Shown one piece after another: positions 36,534-45,131 of a DNA stretch of 64,000 nt. Location of the stretch: assembly GCF_029852145.1 (NCBI RefSeq), contig NC_079979.1, positions 8,906,642 to 8,970,641 on the forward strand, given 5' to 3'. The stretch comes from Microplitis mediator. Lineage: Eukaryota; Arthropoda; Insecta; Hymenoptera; Braconidae. How positions within the stretch are numbered: position 1 is the first letter of the stretch; each line of letters opens with the position of its first letter. A program made the translations under genes and the position numbers. Below the pieces are notes generated by a model that had not been told where the DNA came from, did not search any database, and was given only the letters and a program-made list of their open reading frames with translations.

Positions 36534-37217
36534 ATGGATCCGCGGTGGAAACACCCTTGGACGTCAATTATTTGCGGTCCCACAGGCTGTGGTAAGACAG
36601 TATTTGTAAAAAGGTTCATTAAATATTTGCCTCAGATGAGTGATACGAGTTTCTCGAGAATAATATTTTATTACGCTGAATGGCAGACTTCCTATACGGA
36701 ATATTCGAATTATAAAAATATTGAGTTTCGTGAAGGTTTACCACGCAGTGAAGATTACACTAACGATATGCGTCCGAAATTGCTTATTATCGATGATCTA
36801 ATGCGCGAGGCCTCAAATAATAGCGTCGTAGATTTATTCACGAAGGGCAGCCATCATAGGAACCTAAGTGTAATTTTTATTACCCAAAATATTTTTCATC
36901 AAGGACACGGTCAAAGAGATATATCCTTAAACGCAAATTATATCGTGATTTTCAAAAATCCACGTGATAGATCCCAAATACAACATCTTGCAAGACAAGT
37001 TTATCCCGAAAATACACGTTTTTTACAAGAAATATACTATGATGCGACATCTGGCCCTCATGGATATTTACTACTAGATTTAAAACAATCAACACCTGAA
37101 AATTGTCGGTTTCGCTGCTGTATTTTTCCAGATGATCAACATCAATTCGTTTATATAACCAAGAAAAGTATAAATAATAGGTCTAAAAGTTACAATGTAC
37201 CAGTATACCATCGATAA
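36534..37217 (+). CDS. A32/FtsK-type DNA packaging ATPase of the Polinton
   Basis: The frame encodes 227 residues, the usual length for the family. Walker A is GPTGCGKT at 15-22 and Walker B is LLIIDD at 83-88. VIFITQN near 115 fits the sensor region with a conserved Gln, and an Arg-rich segment (KNPRDRSQIQHLARQ) follows. This places it in the HerA/FtsK superfamily that pumps DNA into capsids of adenovirus-like and PLV-like viruses. The presence of this gene with capsid and protease genes implies that the element can, or could, form virions. Its stop overlaps the start of the next gene as TAATG. Confidence 0.92.
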   Translation: MDPRWKHPWTSIICGPTGCGKTVFVKRFIKYLPQMSDTSFSRIIFYYAEWQTSYTEYSNYKNIEFREGLPRSEDYTNDMRPKLLIIDDLMREASNNSVVDLFTKGSHHRNLSVIFITQNIFHQGHGQRDISLNANYIVIFKNPRDRSQIQHLARQVYPENTRFLQEIYYDATSGPHGYLLLDLKQSTPENCRFRCCIFPDDQHQFVYITKKSINNRSKSYNVPVYHR

Positions 37218-37552
37218 TGGCGCAGCGCGGACCGATCAAGAAGAAACAGCTTGCTATACTCCACGCCCTCTGTTATTTAAATAACGAGCAAAGACAAGCT
37301 ATACTACGCAAGGCTGACACAGCTTTAGTACGGTGTATTTACGAGTGTGCTCTGAATATATTACGTGGTAATGTGTTGTTATCATCAAAAGATCGCAAAA
37401 AATTAAAACGTTATGCACCGCTTTTGAGAAAATTATCATCCCAAGGAAGTTTAAATAATAAGAAAAAGATAATTGTACAGAAAGGTGGTTTTCTACCAGC
37501 ATTTCTAGTGCCATTACTAGGCACATTGCTATCAACAATAGTCGCCCGTTAA
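37217..37552 (+). CDS. Small basic Polinton protein with hydrophobic C-terminus
   Basis: The frame encodes 111 residues starting MAQRGPIKKKQ. The middle is helical (IYECALNILRGNVLL) followed by a Lys/Arg-rich stretch (KDRKKLKRYAPLLRKL). The end is Gly-Phe-Leu-Pro-rich and hydrophobic (GGFLPAFLVPLLGTLL). Proteins of this layout recur in Polintons and adintoviruses next to the ATPase. A role as a DNA-binding core or membrane-active virion protein comparable to adenovirus pX is inferred. The start overlaps the ATPase stop by one base, and the next gene starts five bases after its stop. Confidence 0.65.
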   Translation: MAQRGPIKKKQLAILHALCYLNNEQRQAILRKADTALVRCIYECALNILRGNVLLSSKDRKKLKRYAPLLRKLSSQGSLNNKKKIIVQKGGFLPAFLVPLLGTLLSTIVAR

Positions 37553-37557
37553 TTAAC

Positions 37558-38430
37558 ATGGAATACGCTCGCAAAATGGTATTAGTACCAGAAGATAAAT
37601 TTCAAGAGCATGGTAATACAGACCAGAATGAAGATAAATCAAAAAATAAAACTATACAGACTTCAGGTACAACTCTATCACGCCTCGACAATGAAATGCA
37701 TGAGATTCTAAACTCTAATAAATATAATTCTGATCGTGAAAAATGTTGGGCGTACTTGCAAATCCTTGAACGTTATTTACGTTTACTAGAATATGAAAAA
37801 AAACCTTTAGAAAATACATTTACCGAATCAAATACAAACGAGAACATAAATCTTTCTGGTTCTTCTTTTGGTACTGTTCCTAAAACGTCAGAATCTAGTA
37901 TAGACTCGGCTACAACGACTGTACATCATACTTCATATGATGATGGTGTTGATAACTCAATTATAGATAGCATCCCGAAAAAATTCAAAAATAAAGCCCG
38001 TTTGTTGTTAAGACGTCTAAAAAATTTACCTAGCTCAACGATAACGTGGGATAGCCATGGGGTGGTAACACTTCACGGCAAAAAAATAGCCGGTTCAAAT
38101 ATAACGGATCTTTTGAACGACGCTATGAGAAGGAGAAAATCTGTCAAAGCTATAGGAAGGCGTCAATTCGCTCAAGTGTTACAAGGGTCAAATATCCCTC
38201 GTGAATATATAGGCAACCAAAATTTTTTTAATAGTACAGTATCAACTTCTACACCTACAAGCTCACGAGTTAATATAAGTATACCAATTATTCGCGAGGA
38301 GCTTGCTTCTTCAGATGAGTTTATGACCGGTGATGACGAGGGGGCTAGAACAACTCAAAGGGGTAAAGGTTCTATAAAATCAAAAACTAAAAAATTATCA
38401 TGGACGAAGTTCAGACCAATGAAATGTTAA
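37558..38430 (+). CDS. Conserved Polinton protein of unknown function
   Basis: The frame encodes 290 residues. The first 130 are polar and Ser/Thr/Asn/Glu-rich, probably disordered. A compact basic domain follows (about 140-220): SIPKKFKNKARLLLRRLKN, TWDSHGVVTLHGKKIAGSN and ITDLLNDAMRRRKSVKAIG. The end is again Ser/Lys-rich. This basic domain, with its helix-strand-helix look, recurs beside integrase or ATPase in insect Polintons; no function is established that I know of. Its last 31 bases overlap the integrase start in another frame. Confidence 0.6.
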   Translation: MEYARKMVLVPEDKFQEHGNTDQNEDKSKNKTIQTSGTTLSRLDNEMHEILNSNKYNSDREKCWAYLQILERYLRLLEYEKKPLENTFTESNTNENINLSGSSFGTVPKTSESSIDSATTTVHHTSYDDGVDNSIIDSIPKKFKNKARLLLRRLKNLPSSTITWDSHGVVTLHGKKIAGSNITDLLNDAMRRRKSVKAIGRRQFAQVLQGSNIPREYIGNQNFFNSTVSTSTPTSSRVNISIPIIREELASSDEFMTGDDEGARTTQRGKGSIKSKTKKLSWTKFRPMKC

Positions 38431-39377
38431 AATCCATATATTATAACCCTTCACACGAGGCCAGTTTTTCGGGTGCTAGAAATCTTTTAAAATTAACCGA
38501 TAAAAGTGATTCAAAGTTATCAAAAGACATGATTGTAAACTGGCTTAATAAACAAGAAACATTTACAAAGCATCGATTAAATAGAAAATATTTTATCAGA
38601 CGTACTTACAACGTAGAAGTAATTGATGATGTATGGGAAACCGATTTGGTAGACTTGAGAAGTATATCAACGTACAACGACGGGTATAAATACATTTTAA
38701 TGGTAATTGACGTTTTGAGTAAATTTGCGTGGGCTGAGCCATTATATAATAAAACTAGTGAGTCTGTGACACAAGGTTTTAAAAAAATACTACTACGTAG
38801 TAGAAAAAGATTACCACGTTTAATACAATCGGATAGCGGGAAAGAGTTTCTTGGCGCATCTTTTCAAGAATTTTTGAAGAAAAACGAAATACAATTTAGA
38901 ACTGTGCGAAATCCTGATGTAAAGGCAGCTGTCGTTGAACGTTTAAATAGAACGATCAAGGAGAGAATGTGGCGGTACTTTACGTATAGACGGTCAAAAA
39001 GATATATAGACGTATTACAGGAAATTATCAATGCTTACAATCATACACAGCATAGCGGAATAAAAATGGCCCCTGTAAATGTCAATGAAGATAATTATAC
39101 TACAGCAATTTATAACCTTAAGAAACGCTATGAAAATAATAAACGTTATAGACTTATGAAAAAACGTAAACCTAAATACAGCGTTGGCGACATGGTACGT
39201 ATCAGTAAGACTAAAGCAGCGTTTGTGAAAGGATACGAAAGTGGTTGGAGTAACGAGATTTTTAAAATTTTTAAAATTTCAATGTTCCGTCAGCCAGTGG
39301 TTTATTTATTATATGATTTACAAAACGAGCCCGTTGATGGTGTGTTTTATGAGGAAGAATTATCTCTAGTTAAATAA
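38400..39377 (+). CDS. int: Polinton integrase, retroviral-type (rve/DDE)
   Basis: The frame encodes 325 residues. The catalytic triad is visible as D82 (WETDLVDL), D145 (IQSDSGKEF) and E180 (AAVVERLNR), with D-to-E spacing of 34 residues. An N-terminal helical region precedes the core. The C-terminal part (about 260-325, YSVGDMVRISKTK... EEELSLVK) fits the SH3-like DNA-binding domain of this family. It inserts the linear element into chromosomes, generating the target duplication seen at the ends. It overlaps the upstream gene by 31 bases and is followed after two bases by the penton-like gene. The reading frame is intact. Confidence 0.95.
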   Translation: MDEVQTNEMLKSIYYNPSHEASFSGARNLLKLTDKSDSKLSKDMIVNWLNKQETFTKHRLNRKYFIRRTYNVEVIDDVWETDLVDLRSISTYNDGYKYILMVIDVLSKFAWAEPLYNKTSESVTQGFKKILLRSRKRLPRLIQSDSGKEFLGASFQEFLKKNEIQFRTVRNPDVKAAVVERLNRTIKERMWRYFTYRRSKRYIDVLQEIINAYNHTQHSGIKMAPVNVNEDNYTTAIYNLKKRYENNKRYRLMKKRKPKYSVGDMVRISKTKAAFVKGYESGWSNEIFKIFKISMFRQPVVYLLYDLQNEPVDGVFYEEELSLVK

Positions 39378-39379
39378 AA

Positions 39380-40201
39380 ATGGCTTTAATTAGAGATAAT
39401 TTTTATATTGTATTACCTAGTAACAGTAGTATGAAATATTTTCCCAATAACACGACTACACATTTTATAACACAGTTACCTCAAGCGCTGGAATTAACCG
39501 GAGAATGGGAAGTTGCGTTAGTAGAAATACAAACTCCTATGACAATACAACATATACCAAAAGGATCTACTGCAATTGTCATGGGTACAGCCAACATACC
39601 TCTAAATACTGAAGAAGGAAAAAGTATTATTGAAGAAAGTGTAGCTGATATTTACTATGGTCATGTGCCTTACGGGCAATATCAAAATATTAGCTCGTTA
39701 GTGCAATGTATGAATACACTTTCTGCATTATCTGACCATATAAATTTTGTACATGACGCTGGTGGTTATATATCAGTTCATAAAATATGTGATTGCGTAG
39801 CTATACATACACTGAAGTTAAATGAAATACTTGAAAAGATACTAGGATTTGGTATAGACTATTTACCTAAACCTATCTCAGAAAAAGACGAATGCAAAGG
39901 GGCAATCCCTGCATCGTTAGCTAATGCAGTGCCTGGAAAAATATTTGTGTATAGCGATATTTGTGAAGGTTATATAACAGGTGACGTCCAATCACCTCTG
40001 CTACGTGTCGTGCCTGTTGATACCGATCATTACCTCTACGGTTCAACTAAAATAAAGACTTTTTCACCGGGCCGTTATATACCCTTATTACGCAGAACCA
40101 TGAACACTATCGAAATTGATATAAGAGACGAGTTTGGGAATCCTATTCCATTTGAATACGGTACGCTGACCGTGACATTACATTTCAGAAGAAGAATTTA
40201 A
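39380..40201 (+). CDS. Polinton penton-like minor capsid protein
   Basis: The frame encodes 273 residues starting MALIRDNFYIVLPSNSSMKY, followed by FPNNTTTHFITQLPQALEL and GEWEVALVEIQTP. This beginning is characteristic of the minor capsid (penton, single jelly-roll) protein of insect Polintons and adintoviruses. The protein ends in a strand-rich segment (PFEYGTLTVTLHFRRRI). It is expected to occupy the fivefold vertices of the particle. The gene starts two bases after the integrase stop and lies ten bases before the next gene. Confidence 0.8.
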   Translation: MALIRDNFYIVLPSNSSMKYFPNNTTTHFITQLPQALELTGEWEVALVEIQTPMTIQHIPKGSTAIVMGTANIPLNTEEGKSIIEESVADIYYGHVPYGQYQNISSLVQCMNTLSALSDHINFVHDAGGYISVHKICDCVAIHTLKLNEILEKILGFGIDYLPKPISEKDECKGAIPASLANAVPGKIFVYSDICEGYITGDVQSPLLRVVPVDTDHYLYGSTKIKTFSPGRYIPLLRRTMNTIEIDIRDEFGNPIPFEYGTLTVTLHFRRRI

Positions 40202-40211
40202 GTATAAAAAA

Positions 40212-40763
40212 ATGGCCGGATTTGAAATAATACAGTACGGTGACGGAACTCGTGATTATAACGGCATAAGTCAAGTTTACATAGGCTCGCCAAATCAAAG
40301 AGGCCATGGTATCGGTTGCTTCCTTGGCGGGTTGTTTAGACGTGTATTACCATTTTTTAAAAGCGGTGCAAAAGCTCTTGGCAAGGAAGCTTTAAAATCA
40401 GGTATACATATTGCTACAGATGTTTTGGATCACAACGTACCAGTCAAAGAAGCGTTAAGGGCCAGAGCACGTGAATCAGGTAATAATTTAAAACGAAAAG
40501 CTCAGCAAAAAATCGACAGTCTTATGAGCGGTTCAGGCTACGTTCCTGGTCAGTTGGCTATTGCTAGTGGTATGAATAACACCATTGGTTTAGCAGGAAG
40601 GCATTCTAATAAGAGAATACGAGTGATAAAAAAAGCAGTTCGGAAAAAAAATAAACGTAAAACAATTAAAAAGAAAAATAATAAGAAAAATAATAAGAAA
40701 AATAACAAGAAAGTAAATAAGAAAAAGAAAAAGCTACGTACAGTGAATGATATTTTTTCTTAA
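40212..40763 (+). CDS. Adenovirus protein VI-like Polinton protein
   Basis: The frame encodes 183 residues. A Gly-rich amphipathic region near the N-terminus (HGIGCFLGGLFRRVLPFFK) is followed by KALGKEALKSGIHIATDVL and a helical Arg/Ala-rich part. A short GSGY motif follows. The C-terminus is a long Lys/Asn tail with repeated KKNN units, then TVNDIFS. The amphipathic N-terminus and the position before the major capsid gene fit protein VI-like, membrane-active internal virion proteins; this is inference from layout. The KKNN stretch comes from a 12-base repeat (AATAAGAAAAAT), so its length may vary. Confidence 0.65.
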   Translation: MAGFEIIQYGDGTRDYNGISQVYIGSPNQRGHGIGCFLGGLFRRVLPFFKSGAKALGKEALKSGIHIATDVLDHNVPVKEALRARARESGNNLKRKAQQKIDSLMSGSGYVPGQLAIASGMNNTIGLAGRHSNKRIRVIKKAVRKKNKRKTIKKKNNKKNNKKNNKKVNKKKKKLRTVNDIFS

Positions 40764-40778
40764 AATATTATTTCCAAA

Positions 40779-42095
40779 ATGTCGTTTTTACACGTGCACT
40801 CTTGTGAATGTGCTAAAACAGAGCTTGAATTATTCTCATTGCCTCCTACTCAAACAACAATCGAAAGCTCACAATGGGTCCATTATAAACCAATTTCATC
40901 GTTGACTGATAACTCACCTATAGAATTCGTCGTACAAGGGCAAGGTGATGAATATATTGATCTTGCTCATACTATGATAAGTTTGCGAGTAAGTATTACA
41001 CGTAAAACTCCTGTCGCTGCTAGTGCTACGCCGCCTAAAGTAGGTCCTATCAACAATTTTATGCATTCAATATTTAATCAAGTAGACGTGTTGTTTAACC
41101 AGAAACCCGTATCAACGCCCAATAATTTATATGCCTATAGAGCGTATATAGAAACCCTACTAAACTATGGCTTGGATGCTAAAAAATCACACTTAAGTAC
41201 AGTTGGATGGTGTTGTGATACTCCAGGTAAAATGGATAGTGTTGATGATGATAATCTAGGATTGAAGAAACGTCGTGATTTATTAACATGTGAAAAATCA
41301 GCCGATTTTATAGGACATTTACATTGTGACATTTTTAATCAAGAAAGATTTCTTATAAATGGTGTAGAAATGCGTTTACGTCTCACACGTGCACGTGAAG
41401 CTTTTTGTCTCATGGACGCATCGCCTAACGGTTGTAATTTCGTTATTACTGAAGCTAGTTTAATAGTAAGAAGAGCTAAAATATCACCTGGTATTCTGTT
41501 AGCACATGCACGCATGCTGGCAAAAACTACAGTGAAATATCCGTTAACACGCGTTGAAGTAAAAGCTGTATCGATACCTGCAGGTGTGCATGGTGAAACT
41601 ATTGACAACGTTATTTTAGGTCAGATACCTAGACGTTTAATCATAGGGTTTGTTGATAATAAAGCCTTTAACGGCGATCGTACAATGAATCCCTTCAATT
41701 TTCAACATTTTGGTATAAACTATTTATCGCTATATGTAGACGGCCGGCAAGTTCCGTCAAAACCATCACAACCTGATTTTTTAAATAGTAAGCTGTATGT
41801 AGATGCTTATCACACATTATTTTCGGGTACAGGAATTCATTTTTTAAATGAAGGAAATACAATAGATCGATTCGATTATCCTAATGGCTTTTGTTTATAC
41901 ACTTTTGACTTAACGCCTGATTTATCAGCTAATAGTAACAGCCATTGGAATCTGATTCGTCATGGTACTGTACGCATAGAGGTTAGGTTCGATAAAGGTT
42001 TAGAATCAACCGTAAACTGTATAGTGTATGCTGAATATGAGAGTGTATTAGAAATAGACGCTTCCAGGCAAGTTACTATAGATTTTGCCGGCTAA
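40779..42095 (+). CDS. Polinton major capsid protein (double jelly-roll)
   Basis: The frame encodes 438 residues, intact. The N-terminal part reads SSQWVHYKPISSLTDNSPIE, GQGDEYIDLAHTMISLRVSI and NNFMHSIFNQVDVLFNQKPV, which recur in hexon-like capsid proteins of Polintons. The end (VRIEVRFDKGLESTVNCIVYAEYES and VLEIDASRQV) forms the last strands and is equally typical. Length is close to the usual 430-500 residues. It would assemble into trimers forming the icosahedral shell. It follows the protein VI-like gene by 15 bases. Confidence 0.9.
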   Translation: MSFLHVHSCECAKTELELFSLPPTQTTIESSQWVHYKPISSLTDNSPIEFVVQGQGDEYIDLAHTMISLRVSITRKTPVAASATPPKVGPINNFMHSIFNQVDVLFNQKPVSTPNNLYAYRAYIETLLNYGLDAKKSHLSTVGWCCDTPGKMDSVDDDNLGLKKRRDLLTCEKSADFIGHLHCDIFNQERFLINGVEMRLRLTRAREAFCLMDASPNGCNFVITEASLIVRRAKISPGILLAHARMLAKTTVKYPLTRVEVKAVSIPAGVHGETIDNVILGQIPRRLIIGFVDNKAFNGDRTMNPFNFQHFGINYLSLYVDGRQVPSKPSQPDFLNSKLYVDAYHTLFSGTGIHFLNEGNTIDRFDYPNGFCLYTFDLTPDLSANSNSHWNLIRHGTVRIEVRFDKGLESTVNCIVYAEYESVLEIDASRQVTIDFAG

Positions 42096-42172
42096 GCACA
42101 ATAAAATATTTAGTTGAAATGAAAAATAAAATACTTCAGTAACTGTGAAGCTGTCTTATAGTGAAGAACATT

Positions 42173-42748
42173 ATGGCTCTTGTAATATATATTCAAGGTT
42201 TTATTAACAACGCACGAGAATTTTTACCTAAAGAAATCGGTGTTACTTCTCTAACTAATGGTGATACGGCACACTGGATTTTAGCTCCTGAATTTTCATT
42301 TACGCTATTGTCAGAAGAACGGCAGGTTGAAAATAATGATTTAACAAGAAATCATGGTCTTGAATGGTATGACGGTGAGGCAATGATAAAATACGTACAC
42401 ATACAGCTCCGCTTTTTTTGTCAATGTGCTATGAAAATTTTTACAAAAGGAAAACTGCAAAAAACATACTTAGAGGGCCTACTTTGTCGTCCTGTCATAA
42501 ATATAGAAGATTTACCAAACAGCCCTCCAGTAGCAGCCTTACACCACCCACGGTTAACTTGTGCTCTACACAGTGTATTAGAGGCTAGACGAAATAGAAG
42601 TTTAGCATATAACCAATGTGCTTTATCGTGTGCAGATTTAATAACACAGTGGTTAAATAGACAGGCGCGTAAGCAAGATTCTTCAATACCTACTCATCAT
42701 ACAGCTGAGGCTGCTAAAAACAACGTTAGTACAATAACTTGTCCTTGA
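42173..42748 (+). CDS. Conserved Polinton GF/KE protein (copy 2)
   Basis: The frame encodes 191 residues from the ATG at 42173 (MALVIYIQGFINNAREFLPKEI). The blocks match the gene at 35183-35704: IYIQGF, LPKEI, HWILAPEF, NHGLEWYDGE, IFTKGKLQKTYLEGLL, LTCALHSVLEARR and QCALSCADLITQWL. The N-terminal Asp of copy 1 (IIDIQGF) is Tyr here (VIYIQGF), so if the family is an enzyme this copy may be inactive. The C-terminal 40 residues are Ser/Thr/Ala-rich. It sits between capsid and protease genes, whereas copy 1 is beside PolB, so it looks like an old duplication with divergence. Confidence 0.7.
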   Translation: MALVIYIQGFINNAREFLPKEIGVTSLTNGDTAHWILAPEFSFTLLSEERQVENNDLTRNHGLEWYDGEAMIKYVHIQLRFFCQCAMKIFTKGKLQKTYLEGLLCRPVINIEDLPNSPPVAALHHPRLTCALHSVLEARRNRSLAYNQCALSCADLITQWLNRQARKQDSSIPTHHTAEAAKNNVSTITCP

Positions 42749-42764
42749 AAGTGTCAGGCGTGTA

Positions 42765-43280
42765 ATGAACACGGTGCAAATATTGAGAGCTATACAGTTT
42801 ATACCATACCACACGATTGGAGTATATCCAGCGGACAGAATCCCGAAAATTTGGACGAGGCCGACAGCCTTTGTTGTTAATACAGATGGCCACAATAAGC
42901 CCGGACAGCACTGGGTCGCCATGTACATCGATAGACATGGAAATGGATGGTACTTTGACAGCTATGGATTACCACCACTCATTCCTCAGCACCTTAAACG
43001 CCTCAAACACAATTGTCGATGGTTCAAATATAACGACAAGCAGTTGCAACAGGAAAATTCTCAAGTATGCGGTCAATATTGTATCATGTTTTTGCATTTT
43101 ATGTCTACTGATCCTTCAATTGACAGGTTTATATCTATCTTTGACGAACGATGTGACAGAAATGATGAAATTGTAAACGAATATTATAAATCCTTTATGA
43201 ATTTAAATCGAAACAAATACTGTTATAATTTTGTACCCCGTGGCATAACTGTTAATAATAATATTCAATCATGTATTTAG
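42765..43280 (+). CDS. Adenain-like cysteine protease of the Polinton
   Basis: The frame encodes 171 residues. The catalytic residues of the adenain/Ulp1 fold are visible: H49 in PGQHWVAMY, D65 in GWYFDSYG, Q100 in ENSQ and C106 in QVCGQYC. The spacing fits adenovirus protease, which has Glu or Asp at the second position. It would process capsid precursors during particle maturation. It starts 16 bases after the second GF/KE gene and is the last gene of the rightward block. The frame is intact. Confidence 0.92.
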   Translation: MNTVQILRAIQFIPYHTIGVYPADRIPKIWTRPTAFVVNTDGHNKPGQHWVAMYIDRHGNGWYFDSYGLPPLIPQHLKRLKHNCRWFKYNDKQLQQENSQVCGQYCIMFLHFMSTDPSIDRFISIFDERCDRNDEIVNEYYKSFMNLNRNKYCYNFVPRGITVNNNIQSCI

Positions 43281-43560
43281 ACATAAAGATAGCAATATAA
43301 TATTTTAAATATTCTATGTAATTTGGTAATCAATTATATAATAAAATAAAGACGTATCTATAATGTATCTATATGTGTTTTGGTAATCTATATAATATAA
43401 AATACAATAATATAAATAAAATAATATATATTGTCGTTTTTTCATGAACCCTTATTCATTTATTTAAGTTATTTAAGTTATTTATAGTATATTAATTATT
43501 TCTATTAATATTATTTAATGGTAAGGTAAGTGAGACGTACATATGTTAACATCTGATACT
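43281..43560. other. 3' tail of the rightward Polinton genes
   Basis: AT-rich, no gene. It holds AATAAA-type signals (near 43341 and 43417) and, near 43525, a CTCACTTACC motif similar to the one inside the left end. It leads into the right TIR. Confidence 0.5.
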
Positions 43561-43584
43561 AGGCCACGTAAGCATATATATTTA

Positions 43585-43652
<68 letters not shown>

Positions 43653-43778
43653 TATATATATATATTTACATTCTTCTGTACTGTCCGCAACGACCGGCGG
43701 TCTCGAGGGTGCCCCCACCACGCTCTGCGCTCTACCACCACTTTGTGGTGGGGGGCGCTATAGTTGCACCATACTACT
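43561..43778 (-). repeat. Right terminal inverted repeat of the Polinton, with an extra hairpin
   Basis: Read inward it matches the left end: AGTAGTATGGTGCA, then GAGCGTGGTGGGGGCACC, CTCGAGACCGCCGGTCGTT, then a TA-rich tract. Unlike the left end it has about 38 extra bases (about 43728-43765) forming a GC-rich hairpin, ACCACCAC-TTT-GTGGTGG, enclosed by GCGC on both sides. Confidence 0.85.
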
Positions 43779-43979
43779 CTATATAATCAATTGTAAGTTC
43801 TCAAGTTATTTTTATTTATTATTTCTTAGATGTAATTCCCTATATTGATTACTATTCCATAGTCATTACCGTAACGACGAGGTCTCCGTCGCCCGAGTAA
43901 AGGACTTGACTCAAAATAAGAGACTGTGTTATAAAATTTTTTCAAAAATGTTTTATTTGGATAACTTTTAATTTGCTCG
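43779..43979 (+). other. Right flank of the Polinton target, with a splice donor
   Basis: The flank opens with the target copy CTATA, and GTAAGT lies at 43792. In the empty site this would be 255 bases downstream of the initiator at 4891, a fitting first exon. A pyrimidine-rich ATTTCTTAG ends near 43830. The remainder holds no frame until the gypsy remnant begins. Confidence 0.4.
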
Positions 43980-44911
43980 ATGGATTGATTCCAAAATCTA
44001 ATCAGCTTTCAAAGAATACGTAATTGTCCTAGTTGACGCGTTTACAAAGTTCGTTCATTTATATCATCCTTGGAATAGACTCCAACAATACTATCCGAGC
44101 TGTTAAATCAGCAATATCTCTGTTTGGAAAACCATCTCGCGTGATGGCGGACCAAGGTAGATGTTTTACCAATAAAGATTTTCAGGAGTTTTGTAAGTCA
44201 CAAGACATCAGACTTCATTTAATAGCTACTGGCTCTAGCAGAGCAAATGGGCAGGTAGAACGCGTGACGGGAACACTGAGAAATATGTTTACTGCAGCAG
44301 AGACAGACGGTCGTTCATGGCAAGATTCTGTAGGAGAGTTACAATTGGCTATGTATTGCATTACCAATCGGGTAACAAAAGCTATTCCTTCAGAACTACT
44401 AATTGGAAAAGTAGCAAGACCTCTTGGTCTGTTAGCTTATGATAATGATAGGGAAATTGAAATCTCTAGTGTAAGACAACGTGCGGTAGATAATATAGAA
44501 TTAAATGCAAAATACGACAAAACTAGATATGATAAGACTAAATCTAAAGTAGTTAGATTTAATACCGGAGACTTTGTTTTGCTTAAAAATGAAGAGAGAA
44601 ATCAAACCAAATTAGATCCAAAGTTCAGGGGTCCATTCGCCATAACCAAAATTCTTGATGGTAATAGGTGCAGCTTGAGATCGTTAAGTAGTAAACGAAC
44701 GTATAAATATGCGAATGATAAATTGAGAAAAATGCCTGAAAGTCATATTCCCAGGAAGCTAGACGTGTGTGATGTCGATAGTGACGAGGAAGGTGTTGAA
44801 AAAGACACTGATTGCGGACTGTGTCGCGGTGTCACTGCATTACCTGTGTGGCTTGCTGAAGGTGCATTGCGAGCTCAACGATGGGACAGAAGTAAGACAA
44901 TGTTGAGATGA
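43980..44911 (+). pseudogene. Ty3/gypsy integrase, C-terminal two thirds, frameshifted
   Basis: Recognisable integrase blocks are VIVLVDAFTKF (first Asp, 44030 region), RVMADQGRCFTNKDFQEFC (second Asp) and SSRANGQVERVTGTLRNM (Glu), followed by a C-terminal domain VVRFNTGDFVLLKNEERNQT... FRGPFAITKIL typical of gypsy elements. The start is broken: PKSNQLSK near 43990 is in another frame, and the text shifts again near 44075. From about 44078 to 44911 the frame is open. No Gag, protease or reverse transcriptase is present upstream, so the element is truncated on its left side. Confidence 0.88.
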
Positions 44912-45131
44912 TACACGTACTTGCACTGAGGGAATCTGACAGGCTTATTAACTCTAAGGTTTAGTAAATTGTAAAATGAATAGGAAAAAATTACTAAAAT
45001 CATAATAAACGCTATCAAGAATGTTTGGGGTTACATTGGATCTCTGAATTGAATTAAGTTGAGTAGTATTAAATCGAACATAATGGAATTGAACAAAAGA
45101 AAAATTAAGTTAAAAAAAAAAAAGAGGAAAT

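Larger units (their letters stand above)
5133..43778 (+). mobile_element. Polinton/Maverick element, interrupted by a 21.6 kb nest of transposons
   Basis: The ends are inverted: AGTAGTATGGTGCA at 5133 and its complement ending at 43778. A shared block of about 36 bases (around GCACCCTCGAGACCGCCGGT) and a TA-rich tract lie just inside both ends. CTATA lies directly outside each end (5128-5132 and 43779-43783), or TCTATA if one terminal base is reassigned, close to the 6-bp duplication usual for Polintons. The full span is 38.6 kb; removing the nested insertion at 7939-29576 leaves about 17.0 kb, a typical length. Hallmark genes present are protein-primed PolB, retroviral-type integrase, packaging ATPase, adenain-like protease, double-jelly-roll capsid and penton-like protein. 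Confidence 0.9.
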
